Assembly: GCF_900156055.1 (NCBI RefSeq)
Contig: NZ_FTMQ01000001.1
Location: 1,178,001 to 1,242,000 of the forward strand
DNA from: Rhizobium sp. RU33A
GTDB taxonomy: Bacteria; Pseudomonadota; Alphaproteobacteria; Rhizobiales; Rhizobiaceae
Reading direction: 5' to 3'
DNA length: 64,000 nt
Of this stretch, positions 17,401 through 25,165 are shown piece by piece (the first letter of the stretch is position 1; every line of letters begins with the position of its first letter). A program made the translations under genes and the position numbers. The notes under the pieces were generated by a model. That model was not told where the DNA came from. It was given only the letters and a program-made list of their open reading frames with translations, and did no database searches.

Positions 17401-19597
17401 TTCGCAAAGATGATGGGAACACCTGCACGCGGTTCTCGTCGCGTGTGAGCAAGGTGGATTCTTCAAGCCAAGCGATTGCCGTCTTGACCCTCGTGTCGTC
17501 GGTCGCACTGTCGCGCTCAAAATCCTGCGCTGTGTCCTCACGAACGATCTCGCCAGGCGTCGCAACGACTCCACCTCGGTGCTTGCCCTTCGCATCCAGG
17601 CGACGCAGCGCCTTCAGTATCCCACTGATCTCGTGACGCGCCAGGCGTGAGCGTGCGCTGAGCGAGAACTGCCGCTCGACATCATCCGTGTTGAACAACA
17701 GAACACAAACTGCGGGACTGCGATCTCGCCCGGCTCGTCCCGCTTCTTGCAGATAATTTTCCAGCGAACCCGGTATATCGCCATGGACTACAAGCCGGAT
17801 GTCCGGCTTATCGATCCCCATGCCGAAAGCATTGGTCGCGGCAATGATCCTGAGCTCACCGACCCGGAAGCGTTCCTGGGTATCCTGCTTGCGTTCGGGT
17901 GTTAGGCCTGCATGGAAGTAGTCAGCGGCCAATCCCTGTTGCTGCAGGAAGCCAGCAACTTTTTCGGTTGCAGCCCGCGTCGCGCAGTAAACAACCGCCC
18001 CCGACACTCCCTCATGCGGAAGCGCGCGCTCGATGGTGTCCAGGATGTCTGCCAGTTTGCGACTGCGGTGGGTTTCCTGGACTTCGAAGGTGAGGTTGTC
18101 GCGCGTTGCCCCTCCGTCGAGCAGCAGGAGCTCCACTCCGAGCCGAGAATGAAAGTGGTCTCTGATATCGCGAACTACTTCGGGCTTGGCCGTCGCAGTC
18201 AGACAGATGACGGGGGCCGTTTCCCGATCGCCGGTGTATTCGCGGATGAACCGCGATACGTAGCGGTAGTCCGGCCTGAAGTCGTGCCCCCACTTCGACA
18301 CGCAATGAGCCTCATCGAGGATCCAATAACCGACCTCTCGCTGCGACAAAATCGAGCGCACGGATGGATTCCGCAACTGCTCAGGCGAAATCAGCAAGAT
18401 CGCCGCCTCGCCCATCCGGATCTGATCTAATGCTGCATGCCGCTCCGGCAGTGAGAGGAGACCATTGATAGTTACGCAGCTGGAGATGCCGTGTCGTGCA
18501 AGACCTTGGACCTGATCGGCCATCAGGGCCACCAATGGCGAGATCACGACAGACAAGGCGCCGGTCTTATCAAACCGTGAAAGCGCTGGAATTTGGTAGC
18601 AGACAGATTTGCCAGTGCCAGTGGGCAGGATCCCGAGCACCGAGCGGCCGGCCATTGCCTCGGCGACGATGCGCTCCTGCAAGGGCCGACCGGCATCATC
18701 CTTCGGCTCAGCACGGAACCCGTCAAATCCGAACCAGCGAGACAGTGCTTTCTTTGGATCGCTTCTCTCACGGCACCAATGGCAACCGGTGTCGTCGCAT
18801 GAATTGTCGCGAAGATGCCGGACGATCTGCGCTGCCTCACGGAACTGCGCCCGCACCCAAGGCGGCATGACAGAGTCTCCGCCAGCAACCGAGATCCAAG
18901 AGAGCGCATAGGCCATCGGCCAGCTCAGATGGGGCGATGAAAGGCGTTGCAATACATCTCGCACTCGAGCTGCGCAGGCCTGACCTTCCAGGAGTTGCAA
19001 GATCGCGCGCTCGGCGGCTAAAGGAGTAGGGCGAGTAGCCCGGCGCAAGTCGGCGAAAAGAGCGTCGAAACCACCGCTGCCAGGCATGCAGGTCGAGAGA
19101 TAGTGGTAGGCTTCGATGACTGCCGGCGCACGATCTGCAAGGCTCTTAAATGCCTCTATCTGATTTGCCAGGACTTGTAGAACCAGGCGAGCGTCCAATT
19201 CTGGATCGTTGACATGCCCGGCTTGCAGCCGTCCATCATGATGGTGCTTGACCAGGTGATGGTAAGGATTTCGCGGAAACGCCAGTGGGTTAAGCCAGAG
19301 CGTATCAACAGGGCTTGACGAGAGCCGACCAAAGCTAGGCCTCGCTGCGGTCAAATGTGGAAGATCATGCCGCAGAATATTATGACCGAGCAAAAACTCG
19401 GCCTCTGACGCCATATTCTCCAGTCGATCGAGTGCAGCGTCGAGATCTCTGTCTCGGAAGACTACCTTCTCGATGTCACGAGACCGGACCGCCGCGAAGG
19501 CAAAGATCTTGGAGCTCTCTGGGTTGACCTCGAGGTCGATCGACAGACACCGGTCAACAAATGAAGGGGCAGTATTGTCGATGTTGCACACCTTCAT
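14468..19597 (-). CDS. Exonuclease-RecQ-UvrD fusion helicase
   Basis: A 1709-residue protein joining three modules. Residues 1-150 look like a DEDD 3'-5' exonuclease (SIDLEV with D21 and E23; HNILRHDL with D78; NDPELDA with D135). A small Cys cluster follows (C267, C272, C275). Residues 305-660 are a RecQ helicase: PTGTGKS at 325-331, DEAHCVSKWGHDF at 428-440, and QEAGRAGRDR near 617-626. After a winged-helix and linker region comes a UvrD-type SF1 helicase from about 1100: GPGSGKT at 1116-1122, VDEYQD, DDDQNIYAFAG, and MTRARR near the C-terminus. Such giant fusions occur in bacterial defence islands; no named system is known to me. ATG at 19597. It is transcribed away from the DUF3883 gene and probably shares a promoter region with it. 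Confidence 0.88.
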   Translation of the reverse strand: MKVCNIDNTAPSFVDRCLSIDLEVNPESSKIFAFAAVRSRDIEKVVFRDRDLDAALDRLENMASEAEFLLGHNILRHDLPHLTAARPSFGRLSSSPVDTLWLNPLAFPRNPYHHLVKHHHDGRLQAGHVNDPELDARLVLQVLANQIEAFKSLADRAPAVIEAYHYLSTCMPGSGGFDALFADLRRATRPTPLAAERAILQLLEGQACAARVRDVLQRLSSPHLSWPMAYALSWISVAGGDSVMPPWVRAQFREAAQIVRHLRDNSCDDTGCHWCRERSDPKKALSRWFGFDGFRAEPKDDAGRPLQERIVAEAMAGRSVLGILPTGTGKSVCYQIPALSRFDKTGALSVVISPLVALMADQVQGLARHGISSCVTINGLLSLPERHAALDQIRMGEAAILLISPEQLRNPSVRSILSQREVGYWILDEAHCVSKWGHDFRPDYRYVSRFIREYTGDRETAPVICLTATAKPEVVRDIRDHFHSRLGVELLLLDGGATRDNLTFEVQETHRSRKLADILDTIERALPHEGVSGAVVYCATRAATEKVAGFLQQQGLAADYFHAGLTPERKQDTQERFRVGELRIIAATNAFGMGIDKPDIRLVVHGDIPGSLENYLQEAGRAGRDRSPAVCVLLFNTDDVERQFSLSARSRLARHEISGILKALRRLDAKGKHRGGVVATPGEIVREDTAQDFERDSATDDTRVKTAIAWLEESTLLTRDENRVQVFPSSLRIRTMQEVDAILTKAEITGSRRKQLIALVQHLMTASSDAGVSTDELSGASGLTGGALRKALSDLETLGIATDDTAITMFVHVGVEGASRHRFQLAASLETALIAALRENAPDADNGEAYPLHLATTCQMLRDQGHATVRPDLIEAHLRSFAQDGRDDDGGRGNVHFQKLNRSTCLVRLQRSWEALSKTAELRRRGSELLLLHLEGLVPKGTRGKDIRVETTIGKLQGAIMGDVFLKSSVRDETKLLSRALMWLHEQGVITLGRGLTIFRPAITVNLRPGTGQFTQKDFLPLEEHYGEQTIQTHIMAAYASRGLVAIDEAERLASDYFQLEKEGFLKRWMPDRAGELRRQTTPESWRRIVDDLGSQTQAKIVADDREQTNVLVLAGPGSGKTRVLVHRVAYLVRIRREDPRGILVLTYNRHAAVEIRKRLKDLVGDDSAAVTVSTCHALAMRLVGASFAGQIDTDSERDFDKVVVEATALLRGDGLQKEDAEALRQTLIEGYRWILVDEYQDIGPEEYGLIAAVAGRSLDDQDQRLSLFAVGDDDQNIYAFAGASIEFIRRFETDYNAKPTYLIENYRSTAAIIAAANRVIAPAAGRMKAEHDILINRARAKAPAGGTLANLDPVAQGRVQLLHCSVDGQAQTAVDELVRLSQLVPEWSWSKTAIIAREWRLLEPVRSYCEASGIPVQLASETLPPFWRLREVRAFLAFVRAAPAKMLTVSQMQEFIAAQTANCWWTMISEAISAFSLELDGKAVPVADLVEMLAEWARDARQEQRGLMLLTAHRAKGLEFDDVVILDGGWDRNSRGEDRDAPRRLFYVAMTRARRSLAITVTREQHPLVGLDTHSMIQRQIAATANEAGDHSLRYQLVEPQMVDLSWSGRQSSSHPVHGALAKLRTDAPITLAESDGRWLIQNAHGVTIGRMAKSYRPPDGLRFIRGSARAIIQWRKVDNGEEFQQALRQKAWDVVLPEFVFGCQIGL

Positions 19598-19827
19598 CTA
19601 AACCGATTTCGCTCTGGATTGCCAAGCCGCCCTGACGCAGGTCTCTGTTCCGAGCAATCAGAGATGGTAAGCATCAAACAACAATGGTGCAGGTGGTGCA
19701 AGCTCGCGCAATCTCTGAGCAGTTGCTTAGTGCCGAAGTTTTCCTCAATCTTCTCTGTTAACCTCGGAGCGGGGGACAGACTTCAAAATGAAATGACAGC
19801 TGAATCGGCTGCTTGTAACGTTGGCTC

Positions 19828-20661
19828 ATGGCTGAAGGACCTTGGACCGATACAGAGAACGACCTGATCGTTGCAGATTATTTCGAGATGCTGGTGCTCG
19901 ACGTTGCAGGCAGCCCCTACAACAAGGCCGAGCATAACCGTCACCTCCAGCACCTGATCGGCCGATCCCGCACCTCGATCGAGTTTAAGCATCAGAACAT
20001 CAGTGCGGTGCTGAAGGGGTTCGGCGAGGAATGGATCCCAGGTTACAAGCCGGCATTCAATTTCCAAAAGTCTCTCGATGACGCGGTTGCTCGGTGGCTT
20101 TCCGCCAACCCAGCCTGGCTTCAGCGCGAACCGAAGCTACCCTGGACATCTGCGATGCGCGAGCCTGAACCGCTCTGGATCGGACCAGCGCCGACCATGT
20201 CCAACCAACCGCCCCCGCAAGAGCTTGAGCAGATGCAGCACATCGCTCGAAAATTCGATGTTGCCGGTCGAGACGAGCGCAACCGCACACTTGGGCGCGC
20301 CGGCGAGGAGCTCGTCCTTGCTCATGAGCGCATGACCTTAAGGGCAGCAGGTCGCACCGACCTAGCGGAAAATGTGCGCTGGGTCTCTGTGGACGAAGGC
20401 GATGGCGCGGGCTACGACATTGCAAGCTTCGACCTGTCCGGCAAGGAAAGGCTCATCGAGGTCAAGACGACAAACGGGTGGGAGCGCACCCCCTTCCATA
20501 TCAGCCGCAATGAGCTCGCCGTCGCCCAGGAACGCCGCACGCATTGGCGCCTTATGCGGCTCTGGAATTTCTCGCGAGCACCAAAAGCGTTCGAGCTAGC
20601 GCCTCCTCTTGAAGCTCATGTGACGCTGACTGCGACAGCCTTTCAAGCCAGCTTTAGCTGA
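19828..20661 (+). CDS. DUF3883 (NOV_C) protein, PD-(D/E)XK nuclease-like
   Basis: A 277-residue protein. The C-terminal half is a DUF3883 domain: GRAGEELVLAHE (near 155-166), then GAGYDIASFD, then LIEVKTTNG, the D-x(n)-E-x-K pattern of a PD-(D/E)XK nuclease fold. The N-terminal 90 residues (IGRSRTSIEFKHQNISAVL) resemble the helical DNA-binding module found in front of DUF3883 in other restriction-like proteins. ATG at 19828 follows closely after a 230-bp divergent region shared with the giant helicase gene. A joint role (helicase plus nuclease) is inferred from position only. Confidence 0.72.
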   Translation: MAEGPWTDTENDLIVADYFEMLVLDVAGSPYNKAEHNRHLQHLIGRSRTSIEFKHQNISAVLKGFGEEWIPGYKPAFNFQKSLDDAVARWLSANPAWLQREPKLPWTSAMREPEPLWIGPAPTMSNQPPPQELEQMQHIARKFDVAGRDERNRTLGRAGEELVLAHERMTLRAAGRTDLAENVRWVSVDEGDGAGYDIASFDLSGKERLIEVKTTNGWERTPFHISRNELAVAQERRTHWRLMRLWNFSRAPKAFELAPPLEAHVTLTATAFQASFS

Positions 20662-21440
20662 TCACGGAGATCACCCACCAGGAGGGTTGCTGCGCCTACA
20701 GCCGTGCCAGACTCTCTGCGTTTGCGAGCGACCTTTACATAACAGGTTTACCGACCTCGATTTGGTAAAAGTTGAGACCGCCAAACCTTGACAAATAAAT
20801 ACCTTAGGTTGCGCTCGACCTTGCCTCAAAATCCGCAATCATTGCGGATATGCCCCAAACGTTGACGCTACCTTTCCCCTATCTTGACAGAAAAGCATGA
20901 AATCAGCGTTTTGCCTCTCGATGTAAAGGTGGGAGAACACGATCAGGCTGCAGGAAGGACTGTCGGCCTCTGCTTACTGACGCTCGACAGAACAGCGGCT
21001 TGCAAATCGAGGTTCTGCGGCAGACCCGGCTCCATGTCGTGGGCAGGGATCCTATGATTGCCAGCGTCGAAAACATATCCAGAGTCGTCGGCGTCGAATG
21101 GGCACGATGCGTGTCCATGCCATTAACTGACCGCACTTCTGAGCTCCAGTCGCGGGACTAGCAGCGTTTGGATTAGCCATCTTCATCGATCCTGACATCA
21201 ACGGACGATGGGCTGGCGCGCACCTTCGCTTTGTTGGCTGCCATCTGGTGCCCGCTAGCCTCCTGCGTCCGCGAACAAAGCGGGATATCGACCTGCACCC
21301 GAAACATCGAAGTCCTAGGGCATGCGCGCATCAGCCATGGGGATGCATTCCGTGGCCGCGAGTCTCCGGTCGTCTATCCTCCCATACCGGTTATGGTGCC
21401 ACCACCAGGCCGCACCCAATCATTTCCAGAAGCCAGGGCC
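20662..21440. other. Long intergenic stretch with no supported gene
   Basis: About 780 bp between the DUF3883 gene and the small regulator. The start (20,700-20,900) is AT-richer. The open frames here (for example 20903-21136 minus, 21231-21452 plus) have poor codon character and no binding sites. I see no inverted repeats typical of an insertion sequence and no RNA gene. It may hold remnants of lost island genes. Confidence 0.4.
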
Positions 21441-21845
21441 TCACCCTGGTAAGCTGACAAGCAACCGAAGGCGGCGACGCAGCGTCGGGGTCAGCTCCGG
21501 CATAAGGTCACCATAAAAGTCGCGGAGGAAAGCGATCCAGCCGCGCTCAACCGTCGAAGCGGCATCATTCGTGAATACCTCATCGATCGTATTCACCAGT
21601 TCTACCCCAAACCAACTCTTGAGGACGAGCACGAACAAGGCCCGTCCGTCGCAGCCGATTGCCTTGGCCAGCGGCATTGCCTTGTCGAGGGGAACCCGGA
21701 GCTCTCCACGTAGAATACCTTCCAGCATTTCAGGTCCGTGGAAACCGCACAGGATCGCGATTTCATTCAGACTGTAGGGACTCTCATCAACATGCGCCCT
21801 GAGCAGGGTCGAAATCTGGGCCTTGGCATCATCAATCATCAGCAT
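21441..21845 (-). CDS. Small HTH-like regulator, putative
   Basis: About 134 residues. The N-terminal section (YSLNEIAILCGFHGPEMLEGILRG) has the spacing of an XRE-type helix-turn-helix, followed by a helical part I do not recognise. I chose ATG 21845; the frame opens at TTG 21869 without a better site. It is divergent from a second small HTH protein at 22033, and a perfect palindrome lies between them, so the pair probably regulate each other or the island. It could instead be an antitoxin-type protein. Function unproven. Confidence 0.55.
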   Translation of the reverse strand: MLMIDDAKAQISTLLRAHVDESPYSLNEIAILCGFHGPEMLEGILRGELRVPLDKAMPLAKAIGCDGRALFVLVLKSWFGVELVNTIDEVFTNDAASTVERGWIAFLRDFYGDLMPELTPTLRRRLRLLVSLPG

Positions 21846-21928
21846 TGCGCTCTCTTTGATCAGTTTCAAAGAGTATATATCACTGACTTTATAGGTTTAA
21901 TGATGGGAAAATTTTCAATTATGCAGTG

Positions 21929-21948
21929 ATAAGTAAGTTCTTACTTAT
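21929..21948. promoter_or_regulatory. Perfect 20-bp palindrome, likely operator
   Basis: ATAAGTAAG and its exact reverse complement CTTACTTAT are separated by TT. It lies in the AT-rich 187-bp gap between two divergent HTH genes, about 85 bp from each. A dimeric HTH repressor site is the simplest reading. A TATAAT at 22002-22007 could serve as -10 for the rightward gene. Confidence 0.55.
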
Positions 21949-22032
21949 TGGAATAATGTATAGCCTGCCGATTCATTGACCTCAACGAGAGAATATTGGA
22001 ATATAATACGACAGACAGGAGGGATAAATGTG

Positions 22033-22350
22033 ATGGAAAAAGACCCCAGTGCCGCCCTTATTGTCGGACAGAGCCTGAGGGATCACCTGCACGCGTCCGG
22101 CTTATCGACGGAACAGCTAGCGACGCGTCTTGGCATCAAACAGGGAGCGAAGATGATGAACTTAATCACCGGGCGCCACTATTTCCCGCCAGACCTTATC
22201 GAAGCCGCGGTAGAGGCCCTTGGGATCGAGCCAAATCACTTTACCCGTGCCGTGCTTAGGCAGTTCTTCAGCGAGGAAGCCGTCGACTATATGTGCAAAG
22301 CGCTTTCCAACGGTCCACCTGACACACCGGACGAACTCGCGGACCGGTGA
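22033..22350 (+). CDS. XRE-like HTH regulator
   Basis: A 105-residue protein with an XRE-like helix-turn-helix (LSTEQLATRLGIKQGAKMMNLITG, described here by its ends LSTEQL and NLITG, near residues 25-48) and a short helical tail. ATG 22033 is preceded by AGGAGGG at 22017-22023; GTG 22030 is an equally possible start. It faces away from the 21441 gene and shares an operator-like palindrome with it. It resembles small phage or island regulators that control integration or excision; that role is inferred from the nearby integrase. Confidence 0.6.
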   Translation: MEKDPSAALIVGQSLRDHLHASGLSTEQLATRLGIKQGAKMMNLITGRHYFPPDLIEAAVEALGIEPNHFTRAVLRQFFSEEAVDYMCKALSNGPPDTPDELADR

Positions 22351-22423
22351 GGTAAGAGAACTCCCACACCAAGATCGAGAAAGAAAAAGCGCGACAAATG
22401 ATTTGCGGCCAGGACGACCCTGC

Positions 22424-22801
22424 ATGAGTGACGCACGACCGGCTCAAGCCGATCCCATCCTTCCGAGCCAGCTCGACCTCGACACCTGGCGCATTCTCAA
22501 GAAGGCGTTGAAGACAGGACACTCCGATCGAGGGATATGCGTGGGCGACCACGAAGCATCTCTCATCACAAGGTTCATGCTCGAGCAGATTGAGACGAGT
22601 GGACTTAGAATTGTCCCTGCCAAGCCGACATCGGAGATGCATCAGGCCATCAAGGAAGCTCTCGACCAGGGAAAGCGCATGTCGGTCACCTGGGTGAAGC
22701 CGCGCACCAAGCAGCGTTGGCGCTATCAGGCCGCGATTGATGCCGCGCCAAGCTGGCGCCGCGGCTATGAACTGGACCAGGCGCCGGAGAATTCGACCTA
22801 A
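22424..22801 (+). CDS. Hypothetical protein
   Basis: About 125 residues starting at ATG 22424 with AGGA roughly ten bases upstream. It is basic, with an aromatic motif WRYQAAIDAAPSWRRGYE near the end. I recognise no domain. It follows the HTH gene by 73 bp on the same strand and its stop overlaps the 3' end of the integrase gene on the other strand. Probably part of the same small island operon as the regulator. Confidence 0.55.
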   Translation: MSDARPAQADPILPSQLDLDTWRILKKALKTGHSDRGICVGDHEASLITRFMLEQIETSGLRIVPAKPTSEMHQAIKEALDQGKRMSVTWVKPRTKQRWRYQAAIDAAPSWRRGYELDQAPENST

Positions 22802-24630
22802 GCGGCATCATCCAGTTCGCTCTTCGGCATCAAATGGTCAAGCACTACATCCGGATAAGAAATCGCGTTTATCAATTCCGCACGCTGTTCAAGTGTGCCT
22901 GAAGAAAGGATGCCGTAGCCACGGGAAACCCTGCTTCCGGTGACATGGCCGAATATGTAGCTGAATTGTTCTTCAACATATCCTGCACGCCGCAACGCGT
23001 CGAAGGCTCCATGGCGAAAGCTGTAGAGTGACAAGCCGCGCCCTTTCTTAATGCCTAGCCCGATCAGGTAGCGGCTGAACTCGCGGCTAAAATCTGCAAT
23101 CATCTGGCCTCGTTCATTCCGCTCCGCAGTCGGGAACAGACGGGCTTGCCCGGCATTCTTCATACTGGCGTGATGCTTGAGAAGTCCGAGCTTTACCAAT
23201 TCGCGATGAATTGGGACAATCCGGCGGGAGCCCACGTTTTTCACGCTCTTGCTGGCATCTTCGTCGTCGTCATCGGTTTCGGTAATGTCCATAAGCCAAC
23301 GACCGTGCTCTTGCCGAACATCCGACACGAGAAGCTGCGCAATCTCTGCGGGACGGGCGCCCGAGTAAAGCATAGTCAATGGGACCCAGTATTTATGATC
23401 ACGAATCAGGTGATTTCCAGGCTTCTTCCAGAATCTCGGTGCCTCGTCGGATTTGCATCCTACAAATAGTGGCGACGCGAACAGCGTATTCATGTGTTCA
23501 TTCTTGAAAGGGAATACTTTCTTCTTTTTGTCTTTTGGTAGAGACATGCCTGAGGTCGGGTTGCTTTCCAGGTAGCCGTTGTTGACGAGCCAGTTGCAGA
23601 ATGCTCCAAGGCTGGAGAGGTAGCGATTGACCGTCCGCGGGGTCAGAACGGGTTTGCCTACCCGCTCATTGTGTCGCACTATCTGAGCAATCTTCATTCC
23701 CTCGAAGGCTTTTGTTTCTGTCGCCTTGACCGGATACTTCATAAGAAGTGCCTTCCATTCGCGAACGGCTTTTTTATCGATTTTGTGAACCGGGCATGTG
23801 CTGCCAAGATGTTGAACTAAAGTGCCAACGTCGCGGCGCGCCTGTGCAAGCGTATCGGCAGTTATTTGCCTAGGGTTCTCGCGAGCGTAGTTCTCAAACA
23901 ACTCGATGATGGTTTCACCTGGCGCCGCGGTTTCGTGGGCACGACCTACTGCCGGTTTCACAATGGGATCTTTAGGTGAGCCAGAGAAATCACCCCTGTC
24001 ACGTTCCAGAGTGCGCTGCAGTCCCTCAATTTCAGCGCGTGTCATCAAAAGGCAAAGCTCGCGATAATCCTCCGAGCCTATATCGACCAGGAGTCTGTGC
24101 TTGGCGATGAAATCTTTCACCGCCGTCTCGATAAACCTGTGGTCGCCAGAGGGAAGCGCCCTCTTCAATGCGGCAAGGCGACGACTTCGCAGGTTCGCGT
24201 CGTCGGACCGCGCACTTCGCATCAGTTCCAAGTCGGTATAGGCATTGATCCTACCAACGATGTCATCGGACGAGATTTCGCCGAGATCAATCCGTCGATA
24301 CAGGCGCTGCACTTCTGCGTTTTCCTGTTCCAGTGTCGGCATGGCGCGCTGCTTGCGCTCGTAGCTCTCAAGCGTGGCCTCGTAATGCTGCCAGACTGCT
24401 AGAGCTTTATCGATTGCGGCTACGTTGCGCCGAGACCGAATATCCTCAAAGATCAGTTCCCATTTCTGCAGCTCTGGATAAAGTCGCTGCTTGGCGACGG
24501 CCTCATCCTTCGTGCGAAGAGAGACTTTTTTGTCCTCACTGCCGAAGTGCTCTCTTAAGTCCGCTGGGAAATAAATACGGGCATAATAAGTGCCGCCTTC
24601 ACGTCGAACTAGATTGGAGCGTCGAGCCAT
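22798..24630 (-). CDS. Tyrosine-type site-specific integrase
   Basis: A 610-residue phage-type integrase. The N-terminus (RREGGTYYARIYFPADLR) matches the DUF6538-type arm-binding module. A core-binding section follows (about 240-330), then the catalytic part with the first Arg in YSGARPAEI, the SFRHGAF box and FGHVTG before the C-terminal GYG, consistent with the R-H-R-H-Y set. I chose ATG 24630 (MARRSN) as it aligns with the family; the frame opens at GTG 24675. It is read leftward from the right end of the island, 120 bp from the putative attR. It most likely inserted the island. Confidence 0.87.
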   Translation of the reverse strand: MARRSNLVRREGGTYYARIYFPADLREHFGSEDKKVSLRTKDEAVAKQRLYPELQKWELIFEDIRSRRNVAAIDKALAVWQHYEATLESYERKQRAMPTLEQENAEVQRLYRRIDLGEISSDDIVGRINAYTDLELMRSARSDDANLRSRRLAALKRALPSGDHRFIETAVKDFIAKHRLLVDIGSEDYRELCLLMTRAEIEGLQRTLERDRGDFSGSPKDPIVKPAVGRAHETAAPGETIIELFENYARENPRQITADTLAQARRDVGTLVQHLGSTCPVHKIDKKAVREWKALLMKYPVKATETKAFEGMKIAQIVRHNERVGKPVLTPRTVNRYLSSLGAFCNWLVNNGYLESNPTSGMSLPKDKKKKVFPFKNEHMNTLFASPLFVGCKSDEAPRFWKKPGNHLIRDHKYWVPLTMLYSGARPAEIAQLLVSDVRQEHGRWLMDITETDDDDEDASKSVKNVGSRRIVPIHRELVKLGLLKHHASMKNAGQARLFPTAERNERGQMIADFSREFSRYLIGLGIKKGRGLSLYSFRHGAFDALRRAGYVEEQFSYIFGHVTGSRVSRGYGILSSGTLEQRAELINAISYPDVVLDHLMPKSELDDAA

Positions 24631-24748
24631 TTCATCGCTTTCGGAACAGTTAACCGGAACACCTTGCCGGAACACTCCTATCGAAGAAACAACATAAAAT
24701 GCAATAGCTTGATTAAAAACAGTCAGCTAGAAAAAGTTGGATTTTGTT

Positions 24749-24765
24749 CCTGGCGCCCCAGCCAA
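24749..24765 (+). repeat. Putative attR: 3' end of a tRNA-Gln
   Basis: TCCTGGCGCCCCAGCCA matches the end of a bacterial tRNA-Gln: T-stem remnant, CGCCCCA acceptor strand, G discriminator, CCA. No T-loop TTCGA or tRNA body precedes it, so it is not a whole tRNA. It lies 120 bp beyond the integrase start. This is what a tRNA-targeted island leaves at its far end. The intact tRNA-Gln would be left of the window. Confidence 0.5.
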
Positions 24766-25165
24766 CGTCTAAGTCAGTACTTGCATGTCTCGGGCAGTCA
24801 GACCTCATCAAGTCCTCGTGCCCGCCACGCTGCATGACCACCGCGGCATCTCATAGCTTGCATGCTGCGGATGGCTGACCTGCGAGTATCCATAACTTGA
24901 CTGTAATTGTTATATATTGCATGACGCCGCGACCGTGATTGTTGGCGGCTCTCGGCTGCGATGAGGCATGGCGCCAGGGCGGGATTTGCGGATGTCATGA
25001 GCGCCAGCCGCCGAAGCGTCTTGTTGAGGTTGCATCCACAACGCCCCGGAGGAGTTTCCAGATCTTTCGCCCGCGCATGCAGACCGAGACGCGCCGTGAT
25101 CGTGCCCTGCATCCGCTGCCCGCCAGCGCCATCTGATCACCCGGCAGACCTTGCAGGAACATCGC
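24766..25165. other. Flank between attR and the ABC exporter gene
   Basis: About 400 bp with no supported ORF. It should be the ancestral sequence downstream of the tRNA-Gln. A TTGACT at 24896 near an AT-rich patch may be part of a promoter for the exporter. The AGGA before 25166 is the ribosome binding site. Confidence 0.35.

Noticed and set aside
20903-21136. 77-residue frame as a small gene
   Set aside because: No binding site, poor codon character and no recognisable motif.
24730-24765. Complete tRNA-Gln gene
   Set aside because: Only the last 17 bases match; no T-loop, anticodon arm or D-arm upstream.
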